Shown here: one piece after another, positions 27,479 through 37,130 of the stretch
How the letters are laid out: the number at the start of each line of letters is the position of its first letter
Position numbering within the stretch: position 1 is the first letter of the stretch
From: Enterococcus casseliflavus NBRC 100478
GTDB lineage: Bacteria; Bacillota; Bacilli; Lactobacillales; Enterococcaceae
Direction of reading: 5' to 3'
Length of the DNA: 64,000 nt
NCBI RefSeq assembly: GCF_001544095.1
Contig: NZ_BCPT01000001.1
Coordinates: 186,001-250,000 of the forward strand
Position numbers and translations under genes: made by a program
The notes under the pieces: generated by a model
The model's input: only the letters and a program-made list of their open reading frames with translations
The model's database searches: none
What the model was told of the DNA's origin: nothing

Positions 27479-28662
27479 TAATACCCAACCTCCTGATTCT
27501 TGATGACCCGTACACGAACGATGTTTTCGTTCTCCCGCAGTTTATCGGCTAATTGATTCAATAAGGCTTCATCTTCAGAAGCGACATCGGCTAGGGTGTA
27601 AGCAAAGTCTTCCCGTCCACGATTCAGCATATTGTCGATATTGATTCCAGATTCCGCAATGATCGATGAAATCTGACCTAACATATTCGGTACATTGCGA
27701 TTGATGATCGTCAGACGATAAGGCGAATGAAAAGCCATCTCAACAGTTGGAAAATTCACTGAGCGCTTGATGGTTCCAAATTCCAAGAATTTTTTCAATG
27801 TTCGGGCTGCCATCTTGGCACAGTTGACTTCAGCTTCTTCTGTTGATGCACCTAAATGCGGCAAGACGAGGACTTTTTCATTGTGCAGCAATTGTTCATC
27901 CGCAAAATCAGTCGTATAGCCCGCTAAACGGTCGGCTTTTAACGCACGTAAAACGGCATCTGTATCGACGATTTCTTTACGAGAAAAGTTGAATAGCTTC
28001 GTTGTTGGTTTCATTTTCGCAAGTTCGGCTTCCCCGACGAGATGATGCGTGTTTTCCATTAGCGGCACATGAACCGTAATAAAATCACAGGTTGAAAAGA
28101 CTTCCGCAATATCATTGGCACGCTTGACCCGACGAGAGATCGTCCAAGCAGTATCCACTGACACGTAAGGATCATAACCGACTACTTCCATCCCTAGACG
28201 ATAAGCATCGTTGGCGACCATCGCTCCAATAGAACCAAGGCCGATGATTCCTAACTTTTTGCCTTCTAACTCTGTTCCAGCAAATTGACTTTTTTGCGCT
28301 TCTGCTTGTTCTTCCACATTATCACCGCTCAAGGTTTGGACCCATTGGGCACCTCGTAAAATCGGACGGACACTTAAGAGCAGACTAGCGATCACTAATT
28401 CTTTGACCGCATTGGCATTGGCGCCTGGCGTATTAAAGATGACGATCCCTTTTTCAGTACATGCTTTGACGGGAATGTTGTTGGTCCCAGCCCCTGCACG
28501 GGCAATACCTAAGACACTTTCAGGAAAAGCGTAATCGTGCAATTTCTGGCTGCGCAGCAAAATCCCTTGCGGTTGGTCGCTTTCGTTGATGACATACTTT
28601 TCTTTTTCTAAACGCTGTAATCCTTCTGGTGCGATCGCATTGAATGTTTTGATTTGGAACAT
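27478..28662 (-). CDS. serA: D-3-phosphoglycerate dehydrogenase
   Basis: SerA oxidises 3-phosphoglycerate, the first step to serine. The 394-residue protein has a substrate/NAD Rossmann pair with the loop GLGSIGAMVAND (about 150-161), catalytic Arg/Glu/His elements with PHLGAST late in the domain, and a C-terminal ACT domain (about 325-394), as in short bacterial SerA. It starts one base after the serC stop codon and is coupled to the DUF1015 gene, giving the order serC-serA-DUF1015. Confidence 0.93.
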   Translation of the reverse strand: MFQIKTFNAIAPEGLQRLEKEKYVINESDQPQGILLRSQKLHDYAFPESVLGIARAGAGTNNIPVKACTEKGIVIFNTPGANANAVKELVIASLLLSVRPILRGAQWVQTLSGDNVEEQAEAQKSQFAGTELEGKKLGIIGLGSIGAMVANDAYRLGMEVVGYDPYVSVDTAWTISRRVKRANDIAEVFSTCDFITVHVPLMENTHHLVGEAELAKMKPTTKLFNFSRKEIVDTDAVLRALKADRLAGYTTDFADEQLLHNEKVLVLPHLGASTEEAEVNCAKMAARTLKKFLEFGTIKRSVNFPTVEMAFHSPYRLTIINRNVPNMLGQISSIIAESGINIDNMLNRGREDFAYTLADVASEDEALLNQLADKLRENENIVRVRVIKNQEVGY

Positions 28663-29742
28663 TTATTTGACCTCCGCTTCAAATGATTTCATAAAGTCGA
28701 CTAACGCTTGAACGCCAGCTAATGGAAAGGCATTGTACAAGCTTGCTCGCATTCCTCCGACGGAACGATGCCCTTTCAAGTTCTCAAAACCAGCTTTAAC
28801 AGCTTCTTCATTGAAGCGCTGATCTAATGCTTTATCCCCTGTTACAAAAGGAATATTCGTTAATGAACGGCTGTCAACAGCCACAGGACTACTGTAAAGA
28901 GCAGAGGCTTCGATCGTTTCGTATAAAAGCGCCGCTTTTTGGCGGTCTTGTTCTAAAAAAGCAGGAATGCCGCCTAATTCTTCCAACCATTCAAACACCA
29001 ATTTAGCAATATAGATAGCATACGTTGGTGGTGTATTGTACAATGAGTCATTTTTAGCCTGTAGACGATAATCCAGCATTGGAGCGAAGACAGCATCATC
29101 ATTGAGTAAATCTTCTCGGATGATCACTACCGTCAACCCTGCAGGGCCAATATTCTTTTGGGCCCCAGCATAAATCACACCGAAGTCTTCTACACGATAG
29201 TCATTGGCTAAAATATTTGAGGACATGTCTGCTACGATCGGCACGTTGCCAGCCTGCGGAATCGTTTGAAAGGCCGTCCCTTCAATGGTATTGTTCGTGG
29301 TGATATGCAAATAAGCCGCTTCTTGATCGATCGCATCTTCTGAAATTTCTGGAATATAGGTAAAGTTTTGATCCTCACTAGAGGCAACAACTTCCACCGT
29401 CACGTTTCCAAGCGCTTTTGCTGCTTCAATAGCTTTCTTCGACCAAGAACCGGTATTTACGTATAAGGCTTTTTTGTTTTGTGCAAGATTTAAAGGGATC
29501 ATACTGAATTGGAGACTCGCGCCGCCTTGTAAAAACAGTACCTGATAGTTTTCAGGAATTCCCATCAATTTTCGTAAAAGTGCTTCTGCATCTTTAATGA
29601 TCGCTTCAAACAAGGAGGACCGATGACTCAGCTCCATAACGGACATCCCACTTCCGCGGTAATTCAAAAGTTCGGATTGTGCTTTCTCCAATACGGGACG
29701 GGGCAATACGGCAGGACCAGCTGAAAAGTTATAAACTGTCAT
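28663..29742 (-). CDS. serC: Phosphoserine aminotransferase
   Basis: SerC transaminates 3-phosphohydroxypyruvate to phosphoserine with PLP. The 359-residue protein begins with [11 protein letters not shown], has SHRSSLFE near residue 40, the PLP lysine in [11 protein letters not shown] near 195, and the C-terminal [10 protein letters not shown]. It is the first gene of the ser operon, with AAAGGAGAG before the ATG and a TATAAT-like box (complement of 29784-29779) upstream. No phosphoserine phosphatase gene (serB) lies in the window. Confidence 0.94.
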   Translation of the reverse strand: MTVYNFSAGPAVLPRPVLEKAQSELLNYRGSGMSVMELSHRSSLFEAIIKDAEALLRKLMGIPENYQVLFLQGGASLQFSMIPLNLAQNKKALYVNTGSWSKKAIEAAKALGNVTVEVVASSEDQNFTYIPEISEDAIDQEAAYLHITTNNTIEGTAFQTIPQAGNVPIVADMSSNILANDYRVEDFGVIYAGAQKNIGPAGLTVVIIREDLLNDDAVFAPMLDYRLQAKNDSLYNTPPTYAIYIAKLVFEWLEELGGIPAFLEQDRQKAALLYETIEASALYSSPVAVDSRSLTNIPFVTGDKALDQRFNEEAVKAGFENLKGHRSVGGMRASLYNAFPLAGVQALVDFMKSFEAEVK

Positions 29743-29867
29743 ACAAAAAATCTCTCCTTTATGTTAGATGTGAAAATCATTATAACAGATAGCCGAAAAT
29801 GAAAAAAGCCTTAAAAGAGAAAATAATTTTGAATTTTCAGAAAAGACTACCAATTTCTTAACGTTCG

Positions 29868-30794
29868 TCATTTCGGCATTTTTTCAAACAGCCAGCGAGA
29901 AATTTCATTGTAAACGATCTCGCGGTTGCGCTCATTCAAAATCTCATGACGTCCCTGCTCAAGCAAATACATCGTCACGTCAGCATTTTGCTTCAGCTGC
30001 TGAGCCAATTGGCGGACGCTTTTGCCATAGTGCCCCACAGGATCATCTACACCTGAAATCAAGAGCAGCGGCAATTCTGGATCAATCCTGCGCAGTTGAT
30101 CCGGATCACTGGCAGCTTGCGTCAATGTAAAGAGATCCTTGTAAGCCGGTAAGGAAAAATGAAATTGCGTGTAAGGGTCCTTCAAGTAGCGATCCACTTG
30201 TTGCGGATCACTGGTCAACCAATCCTTGGCGGTCCGATTGGGACGAAAACGCCGGTTGTGCTGGCCAAAAACCAGCTGTTCCATTACGTGATAAGGCCAT
30301 TGCTGAGCGGCAAACGGCCGCAACAAGTTCGTGACAAGTTTGCCTCCTTGCATCAGCACGGCTTTTTCCATCGTGGTGCCCATGATGATCGCTCCTGACA
30401 ATGGATGTGGCTGACTAAACAAATAATTCCGCAACACCAGCGACCCCATACTGTGCCCTAAGATAAAGTATGGTCGGTCTGGGTAGCAAGCAGCTGCGTA
30501 CTGATGGACCACTCCCACATCTGCCACTAAATAGTTGGCGCCCTCTTTTTCACCAAAATGCCCATAGGCCTGTGTTTCTTTCACGGATTGCCCATGCCCT
30601 AAGTGATCATGACCGACCACCGCATAGCCTTGCGTAGTCAAACACTCCGCAAACTCGTGGTAACGTTCAATGTGTTCGATCATTCCGTGAACGATTTGCA
30701 CGACTGCTTTCGGCTGTTCTTCTGGCAGCCACGTTTTGACAAAAAGCTGATCCTTCCCATTTGATGAAGTCAGCTTTTCTTGATTCATCCTCAT
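29868..30794 (-). CDS. Alpha/beta hydrolase, monoacylglycerol lipase-like
   Basis: The protein is a serine hydrolase of the lysophospholipase/monoglyceride lipase type. It has the oxyanion HGMIEHIERY motif, the nucleophile elbow GHSMGS, a late Asp in SGVDDPVG and the catalytic His in EQGRHEILNE. ATG at 30794 is preferred because AGAGGTG lies 9 bases upstream; the track-length extension upstream lacks one. No signal peptide is seen. It appears monocistronic; the substrate is unknown, although a lipid ester is likely from the family. Confidence 0.87.
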   Translation of the reverse strand: MRMNQEKLTSSNGKDQLFVKTWLPEEQPKAVVQIVHGMIEHIERYHEFAECLTTQGYAVVGHDHLGHGQSVKETQAYGHFGEKEGANYLVADVGVVHQYAAACYPDRPYFILGHSMGSLVLRNYLFSQPHPLSGAIIMGTTMEKAVLMQGGKLVTNLLRPFAAQQWPYHVMEQLVFGQHNRRFRPNRTAKDWLTSDPQQVDRYLKDPYTQFHFSLPAYKDLFTLTQAASDPDQLRRIDPELPLLLISGVDDPVGHYGKSVRQLAQQLKQNADVTMYLLEQGRHEILNERNREIVYNEISRWLFEKMPK

Positions 30795-30904
30795 AGTTCG
30801 CACCTCTTTTGCTTTTTCTTTTCCCTTCGCCAAATAAAACGGTCGTTTTCTTTATTATACGTGGAATTTTAGGCTATGGCGGTAGGAGTTGGGAATTTTC
30901 AAGG

Positions 30905-31101
30905 ATAAAAAACCACGCAAAACGTGAGAAGTTCAAACATATGTAGCACAATAGCCACCCCTATTTGCGGTAAGAGTGACTATTGTGCGCTTGTTGCAAC
31001 TCCAAGCGTGTGGGTTAGCGACAACTTGCCTAGCTATCGCCTCGCTTATCTAACCAATAAGCGTATAGATCGAGGTACCTCGAGTGATCCTACTAACCCA
31101 A
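30905..31101 (-). ncRNA. Candidate structured RNA with multiple stems and a weak terminator
   Basis: Nearly every base from 31100 to 30946 can pair. An 8-bp stem (31093-31100 with 31011-31018) encloses hairpins 31070-31083, 31043-31063 and 31018-31040. Two further hairpins follow (30988-31008 and 30946-30988, the latter 13 bp), then a 5-bp stem at 30913-30927 with six T on the minus strand. At three positions the plus strand would have C-A or A-C mismatches while the minus strand has G-U pairs, which favours minus-strand RNA. A TTGACA at 31207-31202 lacks a good -10. I do not recognise the family. Confidence 0.5.
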
Positions 31102-31216
31102 ACCATTCAAAACAGTATTCTTTAACTGAACATCAAGTACCTTAACCAAAGCTTCTTTTTGAAAATTGTTTCCCCTTCACATGGTTATGGGTCACTTATG
31201 ATGTCAAGAAATAAAA

Positions 31217-31255
31217 AAACTGGGACAGAATGAACATCATTCTCTCCCAGTTTTT
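31217..31255 (-). terminator. Terminator of the oxidoreductase/ThuA operon
   Basis: A near-perfect stem of about 16 bp around ACTGGGA/TCCCAGT with a 3-base loop is followed by a T run on the minus strand, downstream of the operon's last gene. Confidence 0.85.
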
Positions 31256-31306
31256 GCTTCTCGCACTCGTTCGGTTACATGGATAAAGAGCTGCTTCCTT
31301 TATCTC

Positions 31307-32335
31307 TTACGCTGTGGCAAAAATGCGTTCGATCAACTGCATCACTGCTCGGACTTCTTCGTTTTTAACGATAGGTTCGGCACCGTTGCGTACAACGTTG
31401 TAAAAATTCTTGTAGAAAGGTTCAAAATCTGCTTCGGCTTTCGGGAAAGGAATTTCTTTGGCTGCCAATTCCGATGGGGGTGCCATCGTTTTCGTCAAGC
31501 CGACGCCTGCTTGGACTGGTTTTGGTGCTGCCACATCTTCGCGACCTGTTGCTTGCACCATTTCCCCATTTAAATCCCAATCGGTGATGGTGGCTGTTCC
31601 TTCTGTTCCTTTGATGTACCAGCGAGGCAATTGCGTGTAATTGGAGGTTCCAACTTCCACGATTGCTTTGACCCCATTTTCAAAGGTAATCAAAGCGAAG
31701 AACCCATCATCGACTTCTTCCCCCAACACAAAGCTAAGATCCGCTTTAACATCTTTCACTGGACTGTCGATCAGCCATAGCATTTGATCCAGCAAGTGAA
31801 CGCCCCAGTCTAAGAGCATTCCCCCGCCTTGTTTTTTCACATGACGCCAGTCTCCTGGGATGCCGTTTGCCCCTTGGACCCGTGATTCTAATTGGAACAA
31901 ATCGCCGATCTGTCCATTACGGTACAGTTCGCGTACAAGTAAAAAATCAGGATCCCAACGGCGGTTTTGGTGAACCATAAAGGTATTGCCGGTTTCTTGG
32001 GCAACCGCCACGATCTCATCTAGTTCCGCAGTATTCAGCGCAACAGGCTTCTCGCAAACAACATGTTTGCCTGCTCTCAATGCAGCGATCGATAACTCTT
32101 TATGCAAGTCATTAGGTGTGGCGATCAATACTGCTTCGATCGTCTCATCGGCTAAGACTTCATCATAGCTTTTAAAGATCTTATGGCCTTTTTCTTGTGA
32201 GATCGCTTGACGTTCTTCATTGATATCGTAAGTTCCTACGATGTGGATTCGTTCGTTTTCATTTGGTAAGATATTGTGGACATGGTACGCACCCATGCCG
32301 CCATATCCGATTACTGCAAAATTGATTGCACTCAT
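31307..32335 (-). CDS. Gfo/Idh/MocA family NAD(P)-dependent oxidoreductase
   Basis: The protein has an N-terminal Rossmann domain with AVIGYGGMGAYH, the catalytic EKPVALN lysine near residue 95 and the C-terminal domain with DWGVHLLDQ supplying the active-site His. Such enzymes oxidise or reduce ring hydroxyls of sugars or inositols. ATG at 32335 is chosen over GTG three codons upstream because GAGGAG lies about 8 bases before it. It is the last gene of a five-gene operon and shares family with the first gene. The substrate is unknown. Confidence 0.88.
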   Translation of the reverse strand: MSAINFAVIGYGGMGAYHVHNILPNENERIHIVGTYDINEERQAISQEKGHKIFKSYDEVLADETIEAVLIATPNDLHKELSIAALRAGKHVVCEKPVALNTAELDEIVAVAQETGNTFMVHQNRRWDPDFLLVRELYRNGQIGDLFQLESRVQGANGIPGDWRHVKKQGGGMLLDWGVHLLDQMLWLIDSPVKDVKADLSFVLGEEVDDGFFALITFENGVKAIVEVGTSNYTQLPRWYIKGTEGTATITDWDLNGEMVQATGREDVAAPKPVQAGVGLTKTMAPPSELAAKEIPFPKAEADFEPFYKNFYNVVRNGAEPIVKNEEVRAVMQLIERIFATA

Positions 32336-32359
32336 GTCTGACACTCCTCGGTTTTCTTC

Positions 32360-33328
32360 TTATGCCCACCACATGGATGAAGCTTCTTCACGGATCATAA
32401 TCGTCTTCAAGTTGCTGATGGCACGATTCAGTCCTTCATCAATGGACATGATTGGATCTTCATGCTCAATACTCAAGACATAATCATACCCATAAATTCT
32501 AAGTGCAGAAATAATATCTGACCAGACTTGTAAGCTGTGGCCGCAACCGACTGAACGGAAGGTCCAAGCTCGGGTTTTGACATTGCTATATGGCTGCATG
32601 TCCGTCAAGCCATGCATGTTGATATTGTCTTGGTCCAAATACGTATCTTTAGCATGGAAGTGATGGATCGCATCGGCTTCCCCTAAGATTTTGACCGCTG
32701 CCACTGGGTCGATCCCTTGCCACCATAAATGACTTGGATCCAAGTTACAGCCGATGGCTTTACCCGCAGCATCCCGCAGTTTCAACATCGTATAAGGGGT
32801 ATGTGCCAAAAAGCCGCCATGAAGTTCGATCCCAATTTTAACACCAGCCGCTTCCGCTTCCGTGTTGATGCCTTTCCAATAAGGAATCAGTTTTAGTTCC
32901 CATTGATAATTATAATTGTCATCGTATTCCGTTGGCCATGGCAATACTGGCCAGTTGACTTGCGTATCTGTTGCATTTCCGCCTGAAACGCCTGAAAATC
33001 CGTTCACAACAGGTACATTCATTAAGCTGGCTAATTTGATGGTTTTGCGCAAAAGTTCATCGGCTTCTTGCGCTTCTGCTTTTAATGGAGAGATTGGGTT
33101 GTTGTGACAGCTCAAAGCTGAGATTTCCAATCCTTTATCAGCTAATTTCGCTAAGTATTCTTTTCGCTCTGCTTCACTTGCTAGTAAACGGTCAATGTCT
33201 AAGTGGGCATTGCCGGGAGAACCACCGGTACCGATCTCGACGGTTTGCAGCCCTTTTTTCGCTACTTCATCGATCATTTCTTCAAAGCTAAGTTGATTGA
33301 ATAACGGGGTAAAAACACCTAATTTCAT
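32360..33328 (-). CDS. Sugar phosphate isomerase/epimerase-type TIM barrel enzyme
   Basis: The 322-residue xylose-isomerase-like TIM barrel has all expected metal ligands in order: IGIELHGG (Glu), NLDPSHLWW (Asp and His), HFHAKD (His, Asp) and a C-terminal IEHED (Glu). These residues chelate a divalent metal and position a sugar ketone or aldehyde. Its ATG overlaps the ThuA stop (ATGA), indicating coupling. It differs from the second isomerase in the operon in length and sequence, so the two probably act on different intermediates. Confidence 0.87.
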   Translation of the reverse strand: MKLGVFTPLFNQLSFEEMIDEVAKKGLQTVEIGTGGSPGNAHLDIDRLLASEAERKEYLAKLADKGLEISALSCHNNPISPLKAEAQEADELLRKTIKLASLMNVPVVNGFSGVSGGNATDTQVNWPVLPWPTEYDDNYNYQWELKLIPYWKGINTEAEAAGVKIGIELHGGFLAHTPYTMLKLRDAAGKAIGCNLDPSHLWWQGIDPVAAVKILGEADAIHHFHAKDTYLDQDNINMHGLTDMQPYSNVKTRAWTFRSVGCGHSLQVWSDIISALRIYGYDYVLSIEHEDPIMSIDEGLNRAISNLKTIMIREEASSMWWA

Positions 33329-34044
33329 TTTCTTTCCTCCTCAATTGCTTGAAAATGCCCATATGTTGGGTAACGATTTTCTGTTGGTGCACACCAGCGA
33401 GCCGCATTTTGGATCACTTTTTGCACTTTGGGATTGTAATAGCTTGGGAATGTCTCATGACCAGGCTGGAAATAGAAGATCTTGCCATTCCCACGGCGGA
33501 ATGTACAGCCGCTGCGGAAAACTTCACCACCAGGGAACCAGCTGACAAAGATCAATTCGTCCGGCGCTGGAATATCAAAGTGCTCGCCATACATTTCCTC
33601 TTGCTCTAGTTCGATCCATTCGCCGACTCCTTCAACGATTGGGTGGCTTGGATTGACATTCCAGATCCGCGCATGCTGATCGTCTACTCGCCATTTCAAA
33701 TCGCACGACGTTCCCATCAAGGTTTTAAAGATTTTCGAAAAATGACCAGAATGCAAGACGATCAGTCCCATTCCTTCCCATACACGCTGCTGCACACGAG
33801 CAACGATAGCCTCATCGACTTCTTCGTGCGCCATATGGCCCCACCAAACCAATACATCCGTGTCAGCTAATACTTGCTCCGTCAACCCGTGTTCTGGTTC
33901 ATCAAGGGTCGCCGTTCGCACTTGGAAATCATCCTCTTCTAAAAACTTGGCAATTTGACCATGGATTCCTTCTGGATACATTTTTTGGACGGTCTCATTC
34001 GTTTTTTCATGACGAAACTCGTTCCATACCGTAACATGGATCAT
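33325..34044 (-). CDS. ThuA-domain protein
   Basis: The 239-residue protein starts [11 protein letters not shown] and contains [13 protein letters not shown] and [13 protein letters not shown], the glutamine-amidotransferase-like ThuA fold. In Agrobacterium thuA belongs to the trehalose-utilisation locus, where ThuA and ThuB take part in oxidised (3-keto) trehalose metabolism; the exact chemistry of this protein is not known. It overlaps both neighbours by 4 bases, so it is tightly coupled to two isomerase-type genes. Confidence 0.88.
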   Translation of the reverse strand: MIHVTVWNEFRHEKTNETVQKMYPEGIHGQIAKFLEEDDFQVRTATLDEPEHGLTEQVLADTDVLVWWGHMAHEEVDEAIVARVQQRVWEGMGLIVLHSGHFSKIFKTLMGTSCDLKWRVDDQHARIWNVNPSHPIVEGVGEWIELEQEEMYGEHFDIPAPDELIFVSWFPGGEVFRSGCTFRRGNGKIFYFQPGHETFPSYYNPKVQKVIQNAARWCAPTENRYPTYGHFQAIEEERK

Positions 34045-34793
34045 TGGTAGACCTCCTCTACGATGTTTTTTAATTGCAGATAATCAATCCCGCTGGCTTC
34101 TAAAGGAGCGAATTTTTGAAACGCTTCCTGCTCAACGATCAACCATGGTAGTTCTAATGCTTTAGCTGTTTCTACATACGACTTGATTGGTAAAATCCCA
34201 TTGCCGATCTCGGTGCTTTCCTGCGGCTGCTCTTGCATATCTTTGATATGAACCAAGCCGACCTTCGTTTCGCGTTCCTTTAGCCAAGGTAAAACAGCCA
34301 CGTTTGCAAAAGCTAACCAGTAAAGGTCGGCTTCCAAACGCAGTTGCGGATTGTCTTTGATCAGTTCATCGATCATAGATTCTCCAGCAACTTCAGTAAA
34401 TTCATGGGCATGGTTGTGGTAGTAGCAAGTCAGCCCTTCGGCTTGCAATTTTTGGGTGATCTGGGTCAGCTCCGCAGCAAAGGCTTGCCATTTTTCCAAA
34501 GAATCAAAGCTGGCATACGGAATGACGATCCGTTGATTGCCAATCGTTTTTTCAAAAGCGACGGTTTCTTCAAAACGATCTTGCAATGCTTCAAACGGGA
34601 TATGGGAAGCCGCGACCGCCAAATCCAACTGCTCCAGCATTTCTTTGATCTGAGCAGCACTGTGTCCATGATAACCGGCAAATTCAACACCGTCATAGCC
34701 GTTTTGTTTTACTGTTTTCAACGCTTCAAAAAGGTCTGTCTTGCAGTCCTCTTGAATACTCCAAAGCTGTAAAGCGATTTTCGGTTTTGTCAT
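34041..34793 (-). CDS. Sugar phosphate isomerase/epimerase-type TIM barrel enzyme (short form)
   Basis: The 250-residue TIM barrel has the IolE/hydroxypyruvate isomerase-like pattern: [14 protein letters not shown] near residue 33, [27 protein letters not shown] and LIVEQEAF. The His, Asp, His and Glu metal ligands are present. It lies between the first oxidoreductase and ThuA, overlapping ThuA by 4 bases. A sugar or keto-sugar isomerase role is inferred from the family; the substrate is unknown. Confidence 0.86.
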   Translation of the reverse strand: MTKPKIALQLWSIQEDCKTDLFEALKTVKQNGYDGVEFAGYHGHSAAQIKEMLEQLDLAVAASHIPFEALQDRFEETVAFEKTIGNQRIVIPYASFDSLEKWQAFAAELTQITQKLQAEGLTCYYHNHAHEFTEVAGESMIDELIKDNPQLRLEADLYWLAFANVAVLPWLKERETKVGLVHIKDMQEQPQESTEIGNGILPIKSYVETAKALELPWLIVEQEAFQKFAPLEASGIDYLQLKNIVEEVYQ

Positions 34794-34823
34794 TTATGCT
34801 CGCTCCTTTTCTTCCAGCAGTTC

Positions 34824-35897
34824 TTATAGGTAGACTGGCTCACCGGTTTGCGATGATTTGTAGATCGCTTCTAAAATCTCCGTCACGACCATTGCTTCTT
34901 CAGGTTTGACCACTGGTTCGGTATCGTTGATGATCGCATGGATCCACGATTGTGCTTCTAAAATTTCTGGCGTTTCACCGTTTCCTTCATAAAAATCAAC
35001 GCCGCCTGTTTCAAGTTCGATATTTTTTTCATACAGCAAACTGTGGTCTTCTCCGTTGATGGTCAAACCGTTGTTCATATCTGCACCCGCTTTGCTGCCC
35101 ATCAGTGTCGTTTTGGCTTCTTTCACATCCAAGCTGTTGAGCGCCCAGCTAGCTTCTAAGAAAATCGTTGCGCCATCTTCCATGACCACAAAACCAAAGG
35201 CCGAATCTTCTACTGAGAATTTCTCTGGATCCCAAGGACCCCAAGCATTTGCGGCATTTTTGGTTTGCGACAACTCATGATACGCTTTTCCGACAACAAA
35301 TTTTGGTTTGTAATTGTTCATCATCCATAAGGTCAGATCCAATGCGTGGGTACCAATATCGATCAACGGACCGCCGCCTTGCGCTTCTTCATCAAGGAAA
35401 ACACCCCAAGTTGGCACAGCCCGACGACGGATCGCATGAGCTTTCCCAAAATAAATGTTTCCTAATTGTCCTTCGGCGCACACTTCATGAAGATAACGAG
35501 AATCTTTTCTAAAACGGTTTTGGTAGCCGATCGTGAGTTTTTTCCCTGTTCGGTTAGCTGCTTCGATCATTGCTTTGGCTTCTGCCGCTGTTTTTGCCAT
35601 TGGTTTTTCACACATGACATGACAATCCGCTTCTAGTGCGGCAATCGTCAACTCAGCATGTGAGGCGTTTGGTGTACACACATGGATCACATCTAGATCA
35701 GCTTGTGCCAACATTTCTTGATAATCGCTGAATACTTGGGCATCTTCGGTCCCAAATGCTGATTTCGCTTCAACTGCACGTTCAACCAGCAGATCACAAA
35801 AGGCAACCATTTCTACTTCTTCTACTTGAGACAAGGCAGGCATGTGCTTGCCGTTTGCGATCCCACCGCACCCAATGATTCCAACTTTAACTGTCAT
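34824..35897 (-). CDS. Gfo/Idh/MocA family oxidoreductase, first gene of the operon
   Basis: The 357-residue protein has the Rossmann loop GIIGCGGIANGKHMP, EKPMAKT with the catalytic Lys near residue 98, and IDIGTHALDLTLWMM supplying Asp and His. It is the first gene of the operon and starts with AGGAGGA 5-9 bases upstream. A CcpA-like site and a -10 box lie just before it. It probably performs the initial NAD-dependent oxidation in the pathway, which is inference from gene order. Confidence 0.88.
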   Translation of the reverse strand: MTVKVGIIGCGGIANGKHMPALSQVEEVEMVAFCDLLVERAVEAKSAFGTEDAQVFSDYQEMLAQADLDVIHVCTPNASHAELTIAALEADCHVMCEKPMAKTAAEAKAMIEAANRTGKKLTIGYQNRFRKDSRYLHEVCAEGQLGNIYFGKAHAIRRRAVPTWGVFLDEEAQGGGPLIDIGTHALDLTLWMMNNYKPKFVVGKAYHELSQTKNAANAWGPWDPEKFSVEDSAFGFVVMEDGATIFLEASWALNSLDVKEAKTTLMGSKAGADMNNGLTINGEDHSLLYEKNIELETGGVDFYEGNGETPEILEAQSWIHAIINDTEPVVKPEEAMVVTEILEAIYKSSQTGEPVYL

Positions 35898-35908
35898 ATC
35901 TTTCCTCC

Positions 35909-35943
35909 TGAAAACGCTTATTATTTTCTACCTCCTCATTATA
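35909..35943 (-). promoter_or_regulatory. Operon promoter -10 box with overlapping cre-like site
   Basis: On the minus strand TATAAT (35943-35938) has only a weak -35 at 17-base spacing, as expected for an activator-dependent promoter. The sequence TGAAAACGCTTATT (35909-35922 on plus) matches the first 11 positions of the CcpA cre consensus and lies between promoter and gene. A second cre-like core AAGCGCTT is at 36044-36051. Confidence 0.5.
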
Positions 35944-36131
35944 GCGAAACATCGAAAGCAGTTCTTCCCAGTTTCCATTGAAAAAATTCCCGAAAATTAT
36001 CTTATGAAACTTTAACAAAAAGAACCACTCCACAATTTATGAAAAGCGCTTAAAAAAACACTATAGAGAAAAAAATAGTGCCAAATTGACAAAAAAACAG
36101 TCGACAAGCAAAGGCTCATCGGCTGTTTCTA

Positions 36132-36998
36132 TCAATTTTGATTCAGTTGTTTCTGGTACTGCAACGGTGATTGACCAACGGCTTCCTTAAAGACATGGTG
36201 AAATGTTTTGACACTGGCAAAACCTGCTTTTTCAGCGACTTCTGCCATGGGGATCTTTTCATTGGCCAAGATAAATTTGGCTTGATTGATGCGATATTCC
36301 GTCAAAAACTGCATGAAGGTCTTGCCAGTATTGGTTTTAAAGAAACGCGTGAAATAATGGGGACTAAACCCTACATGTCTTGCGGTGTCCTCCATCGTCA
36401 AGACTTCTTGGTAATGAGATTCGATGTACTCAAAGACATCATTCAGACGCTGCAAGGTTTCTTTGTATTGCGCGGCTGTTCGCTTTAGCGGATTGACGGC
36501 TTGTTTGCGCTTTGGCAAACTTTGATAGCACTCCCCAATCAACTGGTAAAGCAGCCCGAGAGTCAAATAACGCTTCCCAACAACATTTTCCTCTTCCAAC
36601 TGATACAACTCGATCAAGAGACCTGTTATTTTTTCCGTAAAACTCGTTGGCCAATTTTTGCTGTGGGGCTCCCCTTCTTCAAAGAGTGTCATCAAGGATA
36701 CTTCATTTTCTCGAAGCAACGGCTCTTCAAAAAGCTTCATATCAAATTGATAGACATAGCGTTCACTCTCAGGCGATGCTAGAAAATAGTGGGGTTGCCC
36801 GCTGGAAAAAAGATACAGATCCCCTTCCTCCAACTCAATGATCGTATCGTCAACACCAATATTGACCGTGCCGCGCTTAGCGTAAATGATCTCGATTTCT
36901 TTATGGACATGGGGGTAAACGATGGTCAACCCATCATTTAGAAACGTTCGAAAACGAAATTCACTTTCAAATTCAGGAATTTCAAGGTACATACTCAT
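36132..36998 (-). CDS. AraC-family transcriptional regulator with cupin sensor
   Basis: The 288-residue protein has an N-terminal cupin-type domain (HVHKEIEIIYAKRG near residue 30; DLYLFSSGQPHYF) and a C-terminal pair of HTH motifs (about 190-285, with MEDTARHVGFSPHYFTRFFKTNTG and IPMAEVAEKAGFASVKTFHHVFKEAVGQSP). AraC regulators of this type bind a sugar and usually activate adjacent catabolic genes. It is directly upstream of the five-gene oxidoreductase operon, in the same orientation, with 234 bases between. It is the likely activator. Confidence 0.88.
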   Translation of the reverse strand: MSMYLEIPEFESEFRFRTFLNDGLTIVYPHVHKEIEIIYAKRGTVNIGVDDTIIELEEGDLYLFSSGQPHYFLASPESERYVYQFDMKLFEEPLLRENEVSLMTLFEEGEPHSKNWPTSFTEKITGLLIELYQLEEENVVGKRYLTLGLLYQLIGECYQSLPKRKQAVNPLKRTAAQYKETLQRLNDVFEYIESHYQEVLTMEDTARHVGFSPHYFTRFFKTNTGKTFMQFLTEYRINQAKFILANEKIPMAEVAEKAGFASVKTFHHVFKEAVGQSPLQYQKQLNQN

Positions 36999-37130
36999 GG
37001 CTGACCGACTCCTTCGCTCTATTCTTATTTATTATAAGCGAAAAATTGTCCAAGAGAAAACCTTTTCTCAGCCAATCATAGTTTCTTCTGCTTTTTTGTG
37101 GTATCGTATTCAAGAAAAGGAGTCTTGTTT

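Noticed and set aside
31011-31100. tRNA gene in the structured intergenic element
   Set aside because: A cloverleaf-like pattern exists with a 7-base loop, but there is no T-loop consensus, no D-loop GG, no CCA, and the T-arm has two mismatches.
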